A stretch of 64,000 nucleotides of DNA. It comes from Laccaria trichodermophora. Its lineage: Eukaryota; Basidiomycota; Agaricomycetes; Agaricales; Hydnangiaceae. Position 1 is the stretch's first letter; every line of letters begins with the position of its first letter. Location of the stretch: positions 682,001 through 746,000 of the forward strand of contig JACTVC010000009.1 of the NCBI GenBank assembly GCA_018417955.1, given 5' to 3'. Below the pieces are notes generated by a model that made no database searches, was not told where the DNA came from, and saw only the letters and a list, made by a program, of their open reading frames with translations. Below are positions 1 to 10,759 of this stretch, piece by piece. The position numbers and the translations under genes are program-made.

Positions 1-2156
1 TGGACGGTCAGAATATTCCGTACCTATCCAACAATGCTCGCCACACGCTCGTGGCCGGAGTGCCGGGAGATCTTCTATACTCTTTTGGGGAATAGGCCCA
101 CCACATGAAAATGGCAAAAAACATCATCTAGAGTGTGGTCAGAGGAGTGAAGAGAAGCTCGCAATAACCTGAACGAACTTCGATGCAAATCGTAAGGGCG
201 TCCAAACCGTTCGCAATATTCGTTTCAGTCCAATATTCGGTCGCTACAGAAAACTCATTCAGCAAAGTTTGCGGTGTCTCAAGATGTAAACTGACCATGG
301 ATCACTCGACCTTCCATGGCGGTAAACTGTGGCGGCGTTTAAAACGCTGTCATGGCAGGAAAGCTTTAAGACGCACGATGAAGCTTTGATAAAACGTAAA
401 CATGACAATGAGCTTGATAGCCAAGAACTTGGCCAGCGGTCGACGTCCTTTCAATTCTTCTTTCGTCAACTCATAAAATAGAATTAACCCATACAAGGCA
501 ATGCTGGGATGAAAATCAAGTTAGGATGCGTGTATATAATGGTTGGATGTGGCTCGTACCTGATGCTGACGAAGTCAATGGACTCCAGGTAAGCGTTCGC
601 GTAATGTACGTTGAAGCCCTGAGTTTCGCAAAGAACGCCGAAAGCTTCACAAATGATACCAATAAGGGAGACCGCTAATTCAGTCGCTGTGAATTCCACA
701 GAAGAGTGAAGCTATTGGTCGAGCTTGCCTGGTCGAACTACCACGTATTGAAGGACAGACCACTAGCGAAGGCAACGTCATATTGACAAAGAGTTTCACC
801 ACAAAAGAACGAGAATCACCTTGACAGCATACATGAAATATGGCTATTCAGAAAAATGAAGGATTAGCATTCGACTCGAATAATGCATGAAACCGGTAAA
901 GGACCTTAGAGGGGCGAAATCTCCAGCAACAAAGCTTGAACCAATTAAGTGCGGTTCTCTGAAGGTCAATAGGCGCTACATACTGGTATGACGAGCCGCC
1001 TCTTCTCCTTGTTAGCCATAATGTGTTCATGGTCACCTTGCTTGACATCCGCCACAAACTCGATGAGGAGCAAACTGGGATGCAAGAGCATCGTCAAGGG
1101 AAATCCGGAACCACAGGGATGCAAAACTCTTACAGGAAAGCACTGAGAGTAATGGCCTATAAGAGATACGACAGCTTCAGTTTTCAAATTCATTGAAGGC
1201 ATTGCAATATTTCTGACCTCGTAAACTGCGGATGATCAAAATCAGATCGCTCTATTATGGACAACAGTCTTACTCACCAACTTGTATGAAGGAATAGTAC
1301 GTGTAAGACCGGAAGTATCGATATGAGAAAAAAGATATTATTGCGTAGATTGGTGGCATATAGAGGATGCGTAATCTAGAATATGTGAATCAATGACCGT
1401 GCACGCAAAACGATGGTACTTCACCTACATTTGTCGTTGATGTCTTCGATTTGTATAATTCCTGTAAATCAAGTAGTGCCTTGAAGGCTTTGCACAAGAT
1501 ACGGGTTTACATACCTACAATGAAGCCCAATCGAGAACATCGATATAAGTAGTGTCTATCAAACCAGATTGAATGCCTGACATCTATGGAATAAGGGGGA
1601 AAAAACGTACTACAATGGTGAAGGCGCCGGACACTGCCCAGCCGATCCTATGCGAGTCCCAGTGGACTCCATGAGGTGACCAAAACGAAGACTGGTCAAT
1701 TATAGCTGTGTTCTCCGAGGGGCATTTCGTCATTCTTGAGGCCTGTGGGCAATTGTCTTGGTGAGGCCGGAGAGGTCAATTCCCCTTATATATACTGCGG
1801 AAAGAAAAAACCACGTGTGGCGGAGGAAGGTTGGTTTTCCCTAGGTTTACGGAGTACTGATGATGCAAACGGTGGAATGGACTCTTACGAGTCCCCTGCT
1901 GTGCGTATACCAAGAGAAGAAGTTGGCAGCTTCTTTGCCTGACACCACTTTGAGTGGTCCAGGAGGTAAGCTGGGTCCAGCTGAAAGTCGGCCTTGACAT
2001 CATTTTCCGTGAATGAATGAAGAGCGGCAAAGGCATTCAGTCCTTGACACATTCCATCATGTCATAGACCCATAGCGAGGTAGCTGACAAAGCGTTTTTG
2101 ACTCGGGCCGGAGCGAACCCGGCTCTCTTTCTTCAACCGTTAAGCGAATTCAAGCG
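1..2156. other. Left end with no supported gene
   Basis: No reading frame in this stretch gives a convincing protein. Short minus-strand frames near 484-699 and 966-1202 begin with similar-looking hydrophobic starts (TELAVSLIG and TEAVVSLIG). They could be worn remains of a multi-pass membrane protein family, but I could not build a spliced gene from them. A TATA-like stretch (TTATATATA) lies near 1786 with no clear gene behind it. Confidence 0.4.
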
Positions 2157-2902
2157 ATGTCGACCAGTACCTTTGCCTCGATGCGTGAGGAAAGAGTAAT
2201 GAATCGAGTTTGTTTTCCTCGGATAACCCCTATGTAGGCTGCCGACTCATCCTGTCCAGCTCGGGGAAAAGATGAGCGAGTTCCATGAGTGGTTCAAGCA
2301 AGAATGTCGGTATAACGTTCGTAACTCTTATCTCGCATCATCGAGGTGACTGACGCCAAGTATCAGTCAAGACACTCTACGAGGTACTTAATAAATGCAA
2401 CAATCTCAGCATGACCATGTGCCGAATCTCAAGTGGGCGAACAGCTTGCAGATGGCTCCTTCTCCCGTCGTGGATTATCGTTGTCTTCATACCTAAACAC
2501 TACAACATCTTTTCCCTATCCTGGCGCAAAAGATGCCCCAATTCGCCAAGGACAAGGATGGTGCACATTTAAGTTCACACAAAGGAATTTATGATGGTCT
2601 CACATTCTGAACATCCAAGAATTTCAACCATGAGGCTAATGTCTCGTGTAGGGCTTGAAAAGCTTTCTAGCTTACTTGCCAAGTGGCGCAAAAACCCGTC
2701 GACTTATTCACCATCAGAGTTGAGAAGCTGTTTGGATGGTTTTAGGGAGGTTTTGTTTAACCATTTAGATGAGGAGGTAAGCAGTTCACGCAGTCGTTGG
2801 TATATGCAGTTCTTCTATCATCAACAACAGGTTGCAGACTTACGAGGTGAAAACTTGAAGAAATACTTTACACTCGAGGAGGTAGAAAGATTTCCAGTCT
2901 GA
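2157..2902 (+). CDS. Hemerythrin-like (HHE) domain protein, probably degenerate
   Basis: The best protein signal is in the second half. Exons around 2503-2594, 2652-2775 and 2831-2902 encode HLFPILAQKMPQF, then SSHKGIYDGLEKLS, FNHLDEEVADLRGENLKKY and FTLEEVERF. This is the order seen in fungal hemerythrin-like proteins, where His and Glu residues on helices bind a di-iron centre. Short 5' exons from an ATG at 2157 can be joined through FHEWFKQEFKTLYE near 2285-2395. The middle is odd. Where the family has its first His-His-Glu helix, the frame reads unrelated residues and meets a TAA at 2494-2496. I found no splice that avoids this stop while keeping the downstream exon. I see the domain and infer that the gene is decaying or carries a sequence error. 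It lies directly upstream of the duplicated region. Confidence 0.55.
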
Positions 2903-2945
2903 TCTCTAATCAGCGCACAACCTTTCGCCGCCAGGTTTCTCTTCC

Positions 2946-2963
2946 TTTTTTTTTTTTTTTTTT
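2946..2963. repeat. Poly-T run of 18
   Basis: An uninterrupted run of 18 T lies between the hemerythrin-like gene and the first duplication unit, about 20 bases before the duplicated sequence begins. It may be a simple repeat or the trace of an inserted poly-A tail read on the other strand. Confidence 0.9.
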
Positions 2964-3033
2964 GATTACCAGTTGCAATAGAGGGTTGTGAAGGTTGCTA
3001 CTGACGCAAAAAAGATTAACTACCTGATCAAAA

Positions 3034-5769
3034 TCAAACAGCGGGTTGAGAGCTTTGGGGTTTAAGTCTCCTAAACCAACTTGGCTTGGCTTTCATCGCC
3101 GATGGGGTGCTTTCAACCACACTAGCCCCTTCGTCGCCACTAACGGATTCGTGGCTGTCGCTGGCTTGGCATCGTGCAGGAACCAGGAAGTGTGCTCCTT
3201 TCACAAACTTCTCCCAGATACCCTTGTATAGTGACCACCAGCGATTTTCCGTCTCCTCCCATGACATACGAATGCACCAAGCTACCAAAACGGCATTTAG
3301 AACCCAGACCACCCCGACAATATAACGTGCCGGTGCGTTCGTGTTTTGGAAACACACGATGGAGAAAGCCAGTAAGAAAGTCACCATGCTAGAAGAGATA
3401 CATGAATGGAAAACGAAACGGTGCCAGGAAGCAACACACCCCCACATAAGCAAGGCGTACGGAAGGCTATACATAATTGAGAGTGTTTCAAGGCCGCGAG
3501 TCGGATGGTTTCTTTTAGAGAGGAACGAATACTGTGCAGATCTGATTGGAGACATACTTGAAGAAGACGCGAAAAGAACATACCACTTCTTCAACAGTCC
3601 CATGTTCTCGGGGGTGTTGGCGACATAACAGAAGCCCAAGCATGATACTTGCAACACTAGTGACAATGGACAAAAAGCTTGCGATCTCAACAGGAGAGCC
3701 TTGGAGCTTAACAGTCGGATCGCTGCTCGAAATAGATAAGAATGCAATATTTGCATTCAGTAAAAGAGAGGACTATGTGAAACTTTGTCAATGGTCCAGT
3801 GGCAAACGGGGAAGAAAGAGGTACATAGACGGTATGTCCCTTCCATCCTTGGTTGAGCTTGTTGAATAATTCGGTCCAGCAATGCAAGGCGGTGAGCTTA
3901 TCCACCCATAATTCCTCCATCGTCATGAGATGCACGTCAGGAGCGCAGAACAAGACAGGGGATAAAATTTTGAAAAGATAGGAGGTGGGCTTGCTGCTTG
4001 GGGGCCGACCATGGATTGATTGTTTTCGTGAAATCCGTGCACCGCGTTGACCGTAGAAATTACGGAAACGATCTTCCCCTGTTATATGGTAACGTCAGTA
4101 TTAGACACAGGGTCTTGAAGCAAGGCCCCCAAACTAACAGAAGAGGCTCATGAATCGACCTATCGCCAAGGTGTAAGAATTGAGGATAAAGTACTTGATG
4201 CCACTGACCAACAAACCACGTGGAACAATTTTCTCCTCGATTCATGGCGGCTGAAAAGAGCGGCGTTTACAAGGAGGAATATAAGTGCAAAAGAAAAAAA
4301 GAGAACCTTTAGCGTCATTCACAATTCCCATCATGCCTTTAAGTTCTTCCGGAGTCAAATTAATCGTCGACTCCTTGGATGTGAGGAGGTCTACGATTGT
4401 CCGTCAATGTCAAAACAATCAGACTCAAAGCGATGCAAAATGCCTGTCTGAGCATCCCTGATGACATCCGTCAAAAGATTCATGACTTCGGAGGTGGAGC
4501 GTATAACATTGGGAAACAATGACCAATGGTACCTGTGTATGTCTAAACAAAAATTGTTTTGAGCTTTTCAGTTTCAAAACTCACCAGTATTGACACTGCA
4601 ATTGAAATTCTGAATGTGAGCAATGAGCTGATTTGATTTTGAGTGATGACAACGACGTCGACTCGCCGACATGAGAGGGAGACAAGTCTCCCTTGACTTC
4701 CATCAAAAAATCGTCGACTTGATATGATTCTAACCAGAATAGCAAGCGGGTTGAATGCTGAACAAAATAATATCCACACCACCACCCGTCACTTGCGTTG
4801 ACAAGGTCTAAAACGAGATCGACATCATTGCTCTTTTCCAAGTTATGAGACCGAACAAATTCATCAATTTGCGTGATAAATTCAGTCAGAACCCGGAAAT
4901 TTTCACGATCATAGAGCCAGGCGTCCGTAACGATTCTCTAGTAGCGTGGTGGAGGTCAAATTACGTATCATTGCAAGTCTGAACCATACCTGTTCTCTAT
5001 TCCAGAAAAAAGGCCCGCCTTCTGGGTGGATGAGTTGCTCCCATCCCGCGGGTAGCTCACCGCTGTGATAGGTATGAACTTGAGCTCCATCTTACGTTGT
5101 CGTCAGAATCAACTCACTCAGAGAAATCGTGTTGCAACGGCTTTAACTTGTGACCTGGGGATTTGTCCGGATCACTGCACGGTAAGTGAGAAATAGTGAT
5201 AACGACGGTAACAGTGCCACATACTACACCCACTCCCGCTTGTACCGTGGCAACTTGGATGGCATTGTGGGATAGATGACTGCGGCTATTTCAGACTTGG
5301 ATGTCAAAGATAGGTTCGTGATCATTTCGGGCGCATGATTTATGGATTGGAAATCGGCGTATTGGATAGAGTAATTATCTGCGATATCTTCAGTCAGTGT
5401 CGTGTCCGACTCCCCAGGCTCATCCGCCCAGACGCCTGTAGGAAACTCTGTCGCTCGACTGTCGAAGTTAAGAGAGTTCGAGCCAAGGTAAGCCTCATGA
5501 GTCTGTCTTGTGAAATTCAGACCAAACGGAAGGGTCGATGGTGCGATCCAACATGATTCTCCTAGTGGGACGGTCTTAGTCCCTCCATTTTTGCGGTGTG
5601 AAAGAGTTTGGCCAGAGCCCGGTCGACGGAGTAGGTGCCGCTTTATATGACCCAAAATAAAACCCCAGAGTTTCTTCCAGAGCGATGAGGCGGAGTTGAG
5701 AATTCGGTTATGCAGTAGTAATAGAGCATATATGCGACGAAGGAGGTGCTGTAAGGTTTTGTTCGTCAT
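3034..5769 (-). CDS. WW-like, multi-pass membrane protein of an orphan mushroom family (copy 1)
   Basis: This is a multi-exon gene. Exon 1 (5769 to about 5236) encodes a basic N terminus and a polar, acidic stretch. The next exons encode a WW-like segment (ELPAGWEQLIHPEGG, then FFWN, near 5060-5000), a region with GYYFVQHSTRLLFWLE (near 4790-4735), and WSLFPNVIRSTSEVMNLL. Further exons carry TPEELKGMMGIVNDA and WFVGQWHQVLYPQFLHLGDR. The C-terminal part (3756 to 3034) has several membrane segments, including LQGSPVEIASFLSIVTS and YSLPYALLMWG, and a Ser/Glu-rich tail. I recognise the architecture as one repeated across Agaricomycete genomes, but I know of no assigned function. Copy 2 lies at 6902-9627. 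The upstream region faces a sulfurase-like gene in both copies. Confidence 0.75.
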
Positions 5770-6304
5770 GTTTGAGTCACTGAAAGAAAGTGATATTCTG
5801 CGTGCAGCTTATGTCAAACAGCAAGTCCACAGTCGGAGATATATCACCCAAGCGCCGCCACGTTGTCAAACAGGAAGCCCATTCTGAGTGCATAAGTCGA
5901 TTTAAATCCGTTGGAGGTAGGGAGGTCATGCAAAGGCGAGTTGCTTAGTAAGCAACCACAACTTCTGGTCACCCGCCAACACTGTTGACTGTCACTACCT
6001 TCGAGAGATTGAGGGTAAATAATAAGGCGAACGAATTCCTGGTCCTGTTTTTGTCTTACCATTTTTTGGTTCGCGTTTCTCAGCATCGTTAAACTTTCCG
6101 GTTTCTAGATCTAGATCTTTCAGCTCTGACTTCTTCGCTCTGGACTTGTCTGCATGCTGCCGTGGATATATATGTCACTGCGTTTTTTTGATTGTGGTTC
6201 AATTCTCCTTTCCCTCTGCCGTTTATGCTGTCCATGCACTATGATTCTGGAGGTTTGACACAACACTGAGCTACTAGAACCCCCGCCCCGCCCTCTTTTT
6301 GATA

Positions 6305-6841
6305 ACGGGCAACACATACTCGGCTCGCCAACCCACAAAGACACGTACGACAAATCCCAGTCAACCAGCTACTATTTCTTGTATTAGTTTAGGCTGCCCA
6401 TCGGTGCACTTTTGTCGACGGGTCGTCAGAGGACGCCAAGAGACAAGATGTTATCGTCAGGAAGAAAGCCAACTATTTCCCTTCGCCTACATCCCATATC
6501 CGCCCATAGTTCTCGATAGATTAGTAGAGTACGAGAACTTTCTCCGCCAATATCCTGGTCTGTCCCAGTCTTTGCACGTGGGTAACAAGCTGATCAGTAG
6601 CAGATTACCATGGATTTTGGACACCCTCCGCCGAATCAGGCTAGAACACAGTGGCGAAACATTCATAGATTATATGGGCGGTGCGCTCATCAAGATACTT
6701 TGACCAAAGTTCACACCGACGTCCTCAGACGCAGCGTTCTTGGGAATACACATTCGGTCAACAACAGGTACTATTCATATAATCATATGCTGAACGCATA
6801 TACACCCACCAAAGTTCCAAAATATCCATGGATTATGCCAA
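6305..6841 (+). pseudogene. Truncated molybdenum-cofactor-sulfurase-like pseudogene
   Basis: This is the unit 1 counterpart of the first exons of the intact gene at 10185-12216. It cannot make the protein. The start codon is ACG at 6305-6307 where the intact copy has ATG. Next to the first intron acceptor about 7 bases are missing, and about 9 more are missing a little downstream. After the codons for DYMGGAL a 1-base loss brings a TGA into frame near 6701. The similarity stops at 6841, where the intact gene goes on into the PLP domain. The truncation point is the duplication breakpoint, so this copy was probably born 3'-truncated and then accumulated lesions. Confidence 0.85.
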
Positions 6842-6849
6842 AGTTACAA

Positions 6850-9800
6850 AGGGTTGTGAAGGTTGCCAGTGACGCAGAAAAGAATAACTACGTGCTCAAA
6901 ATCAAACAGCGGGTTGAGAGCTTTGAGTTTTAAGTCTCCTAAACCAACTTGGCTTGGCTTTCATCGCCGATGGGGTGCTTTCAACCACACTAGCCCCTTC
7001 GTCGCCACTAACGGATTCGTGGCTGTCGCTGGCTTGGCATCGTACAGGAAACAGGGAGTGTGCTCTTTCCACAGACTTCTTCCAGATACCCTTGTATAGT
7101 GACCACCAGCGATTTTCCGTCTCCTCCCATGACATACGAATGCACCAAGCTACCAAAACGGCATTTAGAACCCAGGCTACCCCAACAATATAACGTGCCG
7201 GTGCGTTCGTGTTCTGGAAACACATGATGGAAAAAGCCAGTAAGAACGTTACCATGCTAGAAGAAATATATGAATGGAAAACGAAACGGTGCCAGGAAGC
7301 AACACACCCCCACATAAGCAAGGCGTACGGAAGGCTATACATAATTGAGAGTGTTTCAAGGCCGCGAGTCGGATGGTTTCTTTTTTTGAGGAACGAATAC
7401 TGCGCAGATCTGATTGGAGACATACTCGAGGAAGACGCGAAAAGAACATACCACTTCTTCAACAGTCGCACGTTCTCGGGTTTGGTGTTGGCGACATAAC
7501 AGAAGCCCAAGCATGATACTTGCAACACTAGTGACAATGGACAAGAAGCTTGCGACCTGAACAGGAGAGCCTTGGAGCGTAGCGGTCGGATCGTTGCTAG
7601 GAATAGCCAAAAATGCAACATTTGCATTCAGTAGAATAGAGGCCTATGTGAAACTTCGTCAATGGTCCGGTAGCAGATGGGGAAGAAAGAGGTACATAGA
7701 CGGTATGTCCCATCCATTCTTGGTTGAGCTTATCGAACAATTCGGTCCAGCAATGCAAGACGGTGAGCTTATCCACCCATAACTCCTCCATAGTCATGAG
7801 ATGTACGTCAGGAGCGCAGAACAAGATCGGGGATAAAATTTTGAAAAGATAGGAGGTGGGCTTGCTTGGGGGCCGACCATGGATTGATTGTTTTCGTGAA
7901 AGCCGTGCACCGCGCTGACCGTAAAAATTGCGGAAACGATCTTCCCCTGTGGTAATGCACGTCAGCACCAGACAGAGGATCTTGAAGTCAGACCCCCCAA
8001 ACTAACAGAAGAGGCTCATGAATCGACCTATCGCCAAGGTGTAAGAATTGAGGATAAGGTGCTTCATGCCACTGACCGACAAACCACGTGGAACAATTTT
8101 GTCCCTGATTCATGGCGGCTGTAAGAGGTTTACAAGGAGGAATATAAGTGCAAAAGAAAAGAGAACCTTTAGCGTCATTCACAATTCCCATCATGCCTTT
8201 AAGTTCTTCCGGAGTCAAATTAATCGTCGACTCCTTGGATGTGAGGAGGTCTACGGTTGTCCGTCAATGTCAAAACAATCAGACTCAAAGCGATGCAAAA
8301 TGCCTGTCTGAGCATCCCTGATGACATCCGTCAACAAATTCATGACTTCGGGGGTGGAGCGTATAACATTAGGAAACAATGACCAATGCCTCCTGTGTAT
8401 GCGTAAATGAAAATTGTTTTGAGCTTTTCAGTTTCAAAACTCACCAGTATTGACACTGCAATTGAAGTTCTGAATGTGAGGAATGAGCTGATTTGACTTT
8501 GTGTGATGACAAAGATGTCGACTCGCCTACATGAGAGGGAGACAGGTCTCCCTTGACTTCCTCCAGAAAATCGTCGACGATATATGACTCTAACCAGAAT
8601 AGCAAGCGGGATGAATGCTGAACAAAATAATATCCACACCACCACGAGCCGTCAATTGCGTTGACAACTTCTAAAACGAGATCAACATCGTCGCTCTTTT
8701 CCAAGTTACGAGACCGAACAAATTCATCAATTTGCGTGATAAATTCAGTCAGAACCCGGAAATTTTCACGATCATAGAGCCAGGCGTCCGTAACGATTCT
8801 CTAGTAGCGTGGTTGAAGTCAAATTACGTACGATTGCAAGTCTGTACCATACCTGTTCTCTATTCCAAAAAAAAGGCCCGCCTTCTGGGTGAATGAATTG
8901 CTCCCATCCCGCGGGTAGCTCACCACTGTATTAGAGATGGACCTGAGTTCCATGTTACGTTGATATTAGAATCAACTCACTCAGAGAAATCGTGTTGCAA
9001 CGGCTTTAACTTGTGACACGGGGATTTGTCCGGATCACTACACGAGCAAGTGAGAAATAGTAATAACGACAATAACGGTGCCACATACTATACCCACTCC
9101 CGGTTGTACCGTGGCAACTTGGATGGCATTGTGGGATAGATGACTGCGGCTATTTCAGACTTGGATGTCAAAGATAGGTTCGTGATCATTTCGGGCGCAT
9201 GATTTATGTATTGGAAATCGGCGTATTGGATGGAGTAGTTATCTGCGATATCTTCAGTCAGTGTCGTGTCCGACTCTTCAGGCTCATCCGCCCAAACGCC
9301 TGTAGAAAACTCTGTCGCTCGACTGTCGACGTTGAGAGAGTTCGAGCCAAGGTAAGCCTCATGAGTCTGTCTTGTGAAATTCAGACCAAACGGAAGGGTC
9401 GATGGTGCGATCCAACATGATTCTCCTAGTGGGACGGTCTTAGTCCCTCCATTTTTGCGGTGTGGAAGAGTTTGGCCAGAGCCCGGTCGACGGAGCGGAC
9501 GCCGCTTTATATGACCCAGAATAAAACTCCAGAATTTATTCCAAAATGATGAGGCGGAGTTCAGGATTCGGTTACGCAGTAGAGCAGTTATGCGGCGAAG
9601 GAGGTGCTGTATGGTTTTGTTCGTCATGTTCGAGTCACTGACAGTGAAAGAGTGAGAAAATCTGCGTGCAGCTCATGCCAAACAGCAGTCGGAGATATGT
9701 CGCCCAAGCTCCACCACGTTCTCAAACAGGAAGCCCATTCTGAGTTAATCACAGCAATCCACAGCATTTGAAGGTCATGCACTGGAGGGTCATGAGAGGC

Positions 9801-10759
9801 GAATTGCTTAGTAAGCAACCAAGTTCTTTGTTGCGGCTTAAATCAAGCAAAAAGCAAGCTTTAAGTGGCAAGTCAAAACCACTTTCGAGAAATTGAGGGT
9901 AACTAATAAGGCGACATCGAAGAATTCACGGTTCTGCTTTTGTCTTGCTAGTCTTTGGTTCCCGTCTCTCAACACTGTTCTTACATAAATCCTTCCAGAT
10001 CTTTCAGCTCTGATTCTGAGTCCTTTGCTCTGGTCTTGTCTGCATGCCAATGCTTCGCTGTGGATATGTTGCGCTTTGTTTGACTCTGATTTAATTCTCT
10101 TTGCCCTCCGCCGTTTATGCTGTCTATGCACTATGTTTCTGGAGGTTTGACACAACACTGAGCTACCCCCCCAATTTTTTGATAATGGGCAACGCATACT
10201 CGGCTCCCCGACCCACAAAGAGACGTACGGCGAATCACAGTAACCCAGCTTCTGTTTCTTGCATTAGTTTAGGCTGCCTATCGGTGCACTCTTCTATCGA
10301 CGGCTCGTCGCAGGACACCACTTACCTCGTCGAGAAACAAAATGTTATCGTCAGGGAGAAAGACAAACTATTTCCCTTTGCCTACACCCCATATCCGCCC
10401 ATAGTTCTCGATAAATTAGAGTACGAGAACTTTCTCCGCCAATATCCTGGTCTGTCCCAATCTTTGCACGTGGGTAACAAGCTGATCAGTAGCAGAGTAC
10501 CCGCTAACATGGATTTTGGATACCCTCCGCCGAACTGATTATGAGAGGCTAGAACACAGTGGCGAAACCTTCGTAGATTATATGGGCGGCGCGCTGTATC
10601 CGGAAAGTTTGATCAGGGTTCATACCGACTTCCTCAGTCGCAACATTCTTGGGAATACACATTCGGTCAACAACAGGTATCGTTCATATAATCGCCTTTA
10701 TTATATACTGAACGCATATACACCCACCAAAGTTCCAAAATGTCCCTGGATTATGCCAA
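6850..10759. repeat. Tandem duplication, unit 2 (about 3.91 kb)
   Basis: This is the second copy of 2982-6841. It begins at AGGGTTGTGAAGGTTGC, right after unit 1. It ends inside the intact sulfurase-like gene at GGATTATGCCAA, where the two copies diverge. Unit 2 therefore keeps the original join to the 3' part of that gene, and unit 1 keeps the original left flank. Confidence 0.9.
6902..9627 (-). CDS. WW-like, multi-pass membrane protein of an orphan mushroom family (copy 2)
   Basis: This is the paralogue of 3034-5769 with the same exon order. Exon 1 (9627 to about 9100) encodes the basic and acidic N terminus. It is followed by the GWEQ/HPEGG/FFWN segment, the GYYFVQHSSRLLFWLE segment, and TPEELKGMMGIVNDA with STWFVGQWHEAPYPQFLHLGD. 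The membrane-rich C terminus (7627 to 6902) has VQVASFLSIVTSVASIMLG and YSLPYALLMWG. Differences from copy 1 are mostly substitutions and short in-frame changes, for example one extra codon near 7480. Both copies therefore seem open and possibly expressed. Function is unknown. The WW-like segment suggests protein binding and the C terminus suggests membrane anchoring; both are inference. Confidence 0.75.

Larger units (their letters stand above)
2982..6841. repeat. Tandem duplication, unit 1 (about 3.86 kb)
   Basis: This unit matches 6850-10759 in the same orientation over its whole length, with roughly nine in ten bases identical by eye. It starts at AGGGTTGTGAAGGTTGC and ends at GGATTATGCCAA. 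Only about 8 unrelated bases separate it from unit 2. It holds one complete minus-strand membrane-protein gene, the shared upstream region and the truncated 5' part of a sulfurase-like gene. Confidence 0.9.

Noticed and set aside
966..1202. Minus-strand frame with TEAVVSLIG, possibly a membrane gene like the one at 484-699
   Set aside because: The similarity is limited to a few residues, and no splice model gives a longer protein, so I do not call a gene.
2100..2135. Possible tRNA-like sequence (GGGCCGGAGCGAACCCGGCTC)
   Set aside because: No cloverleaf with an anticodon arm and acceptor stem can be drawn around it.
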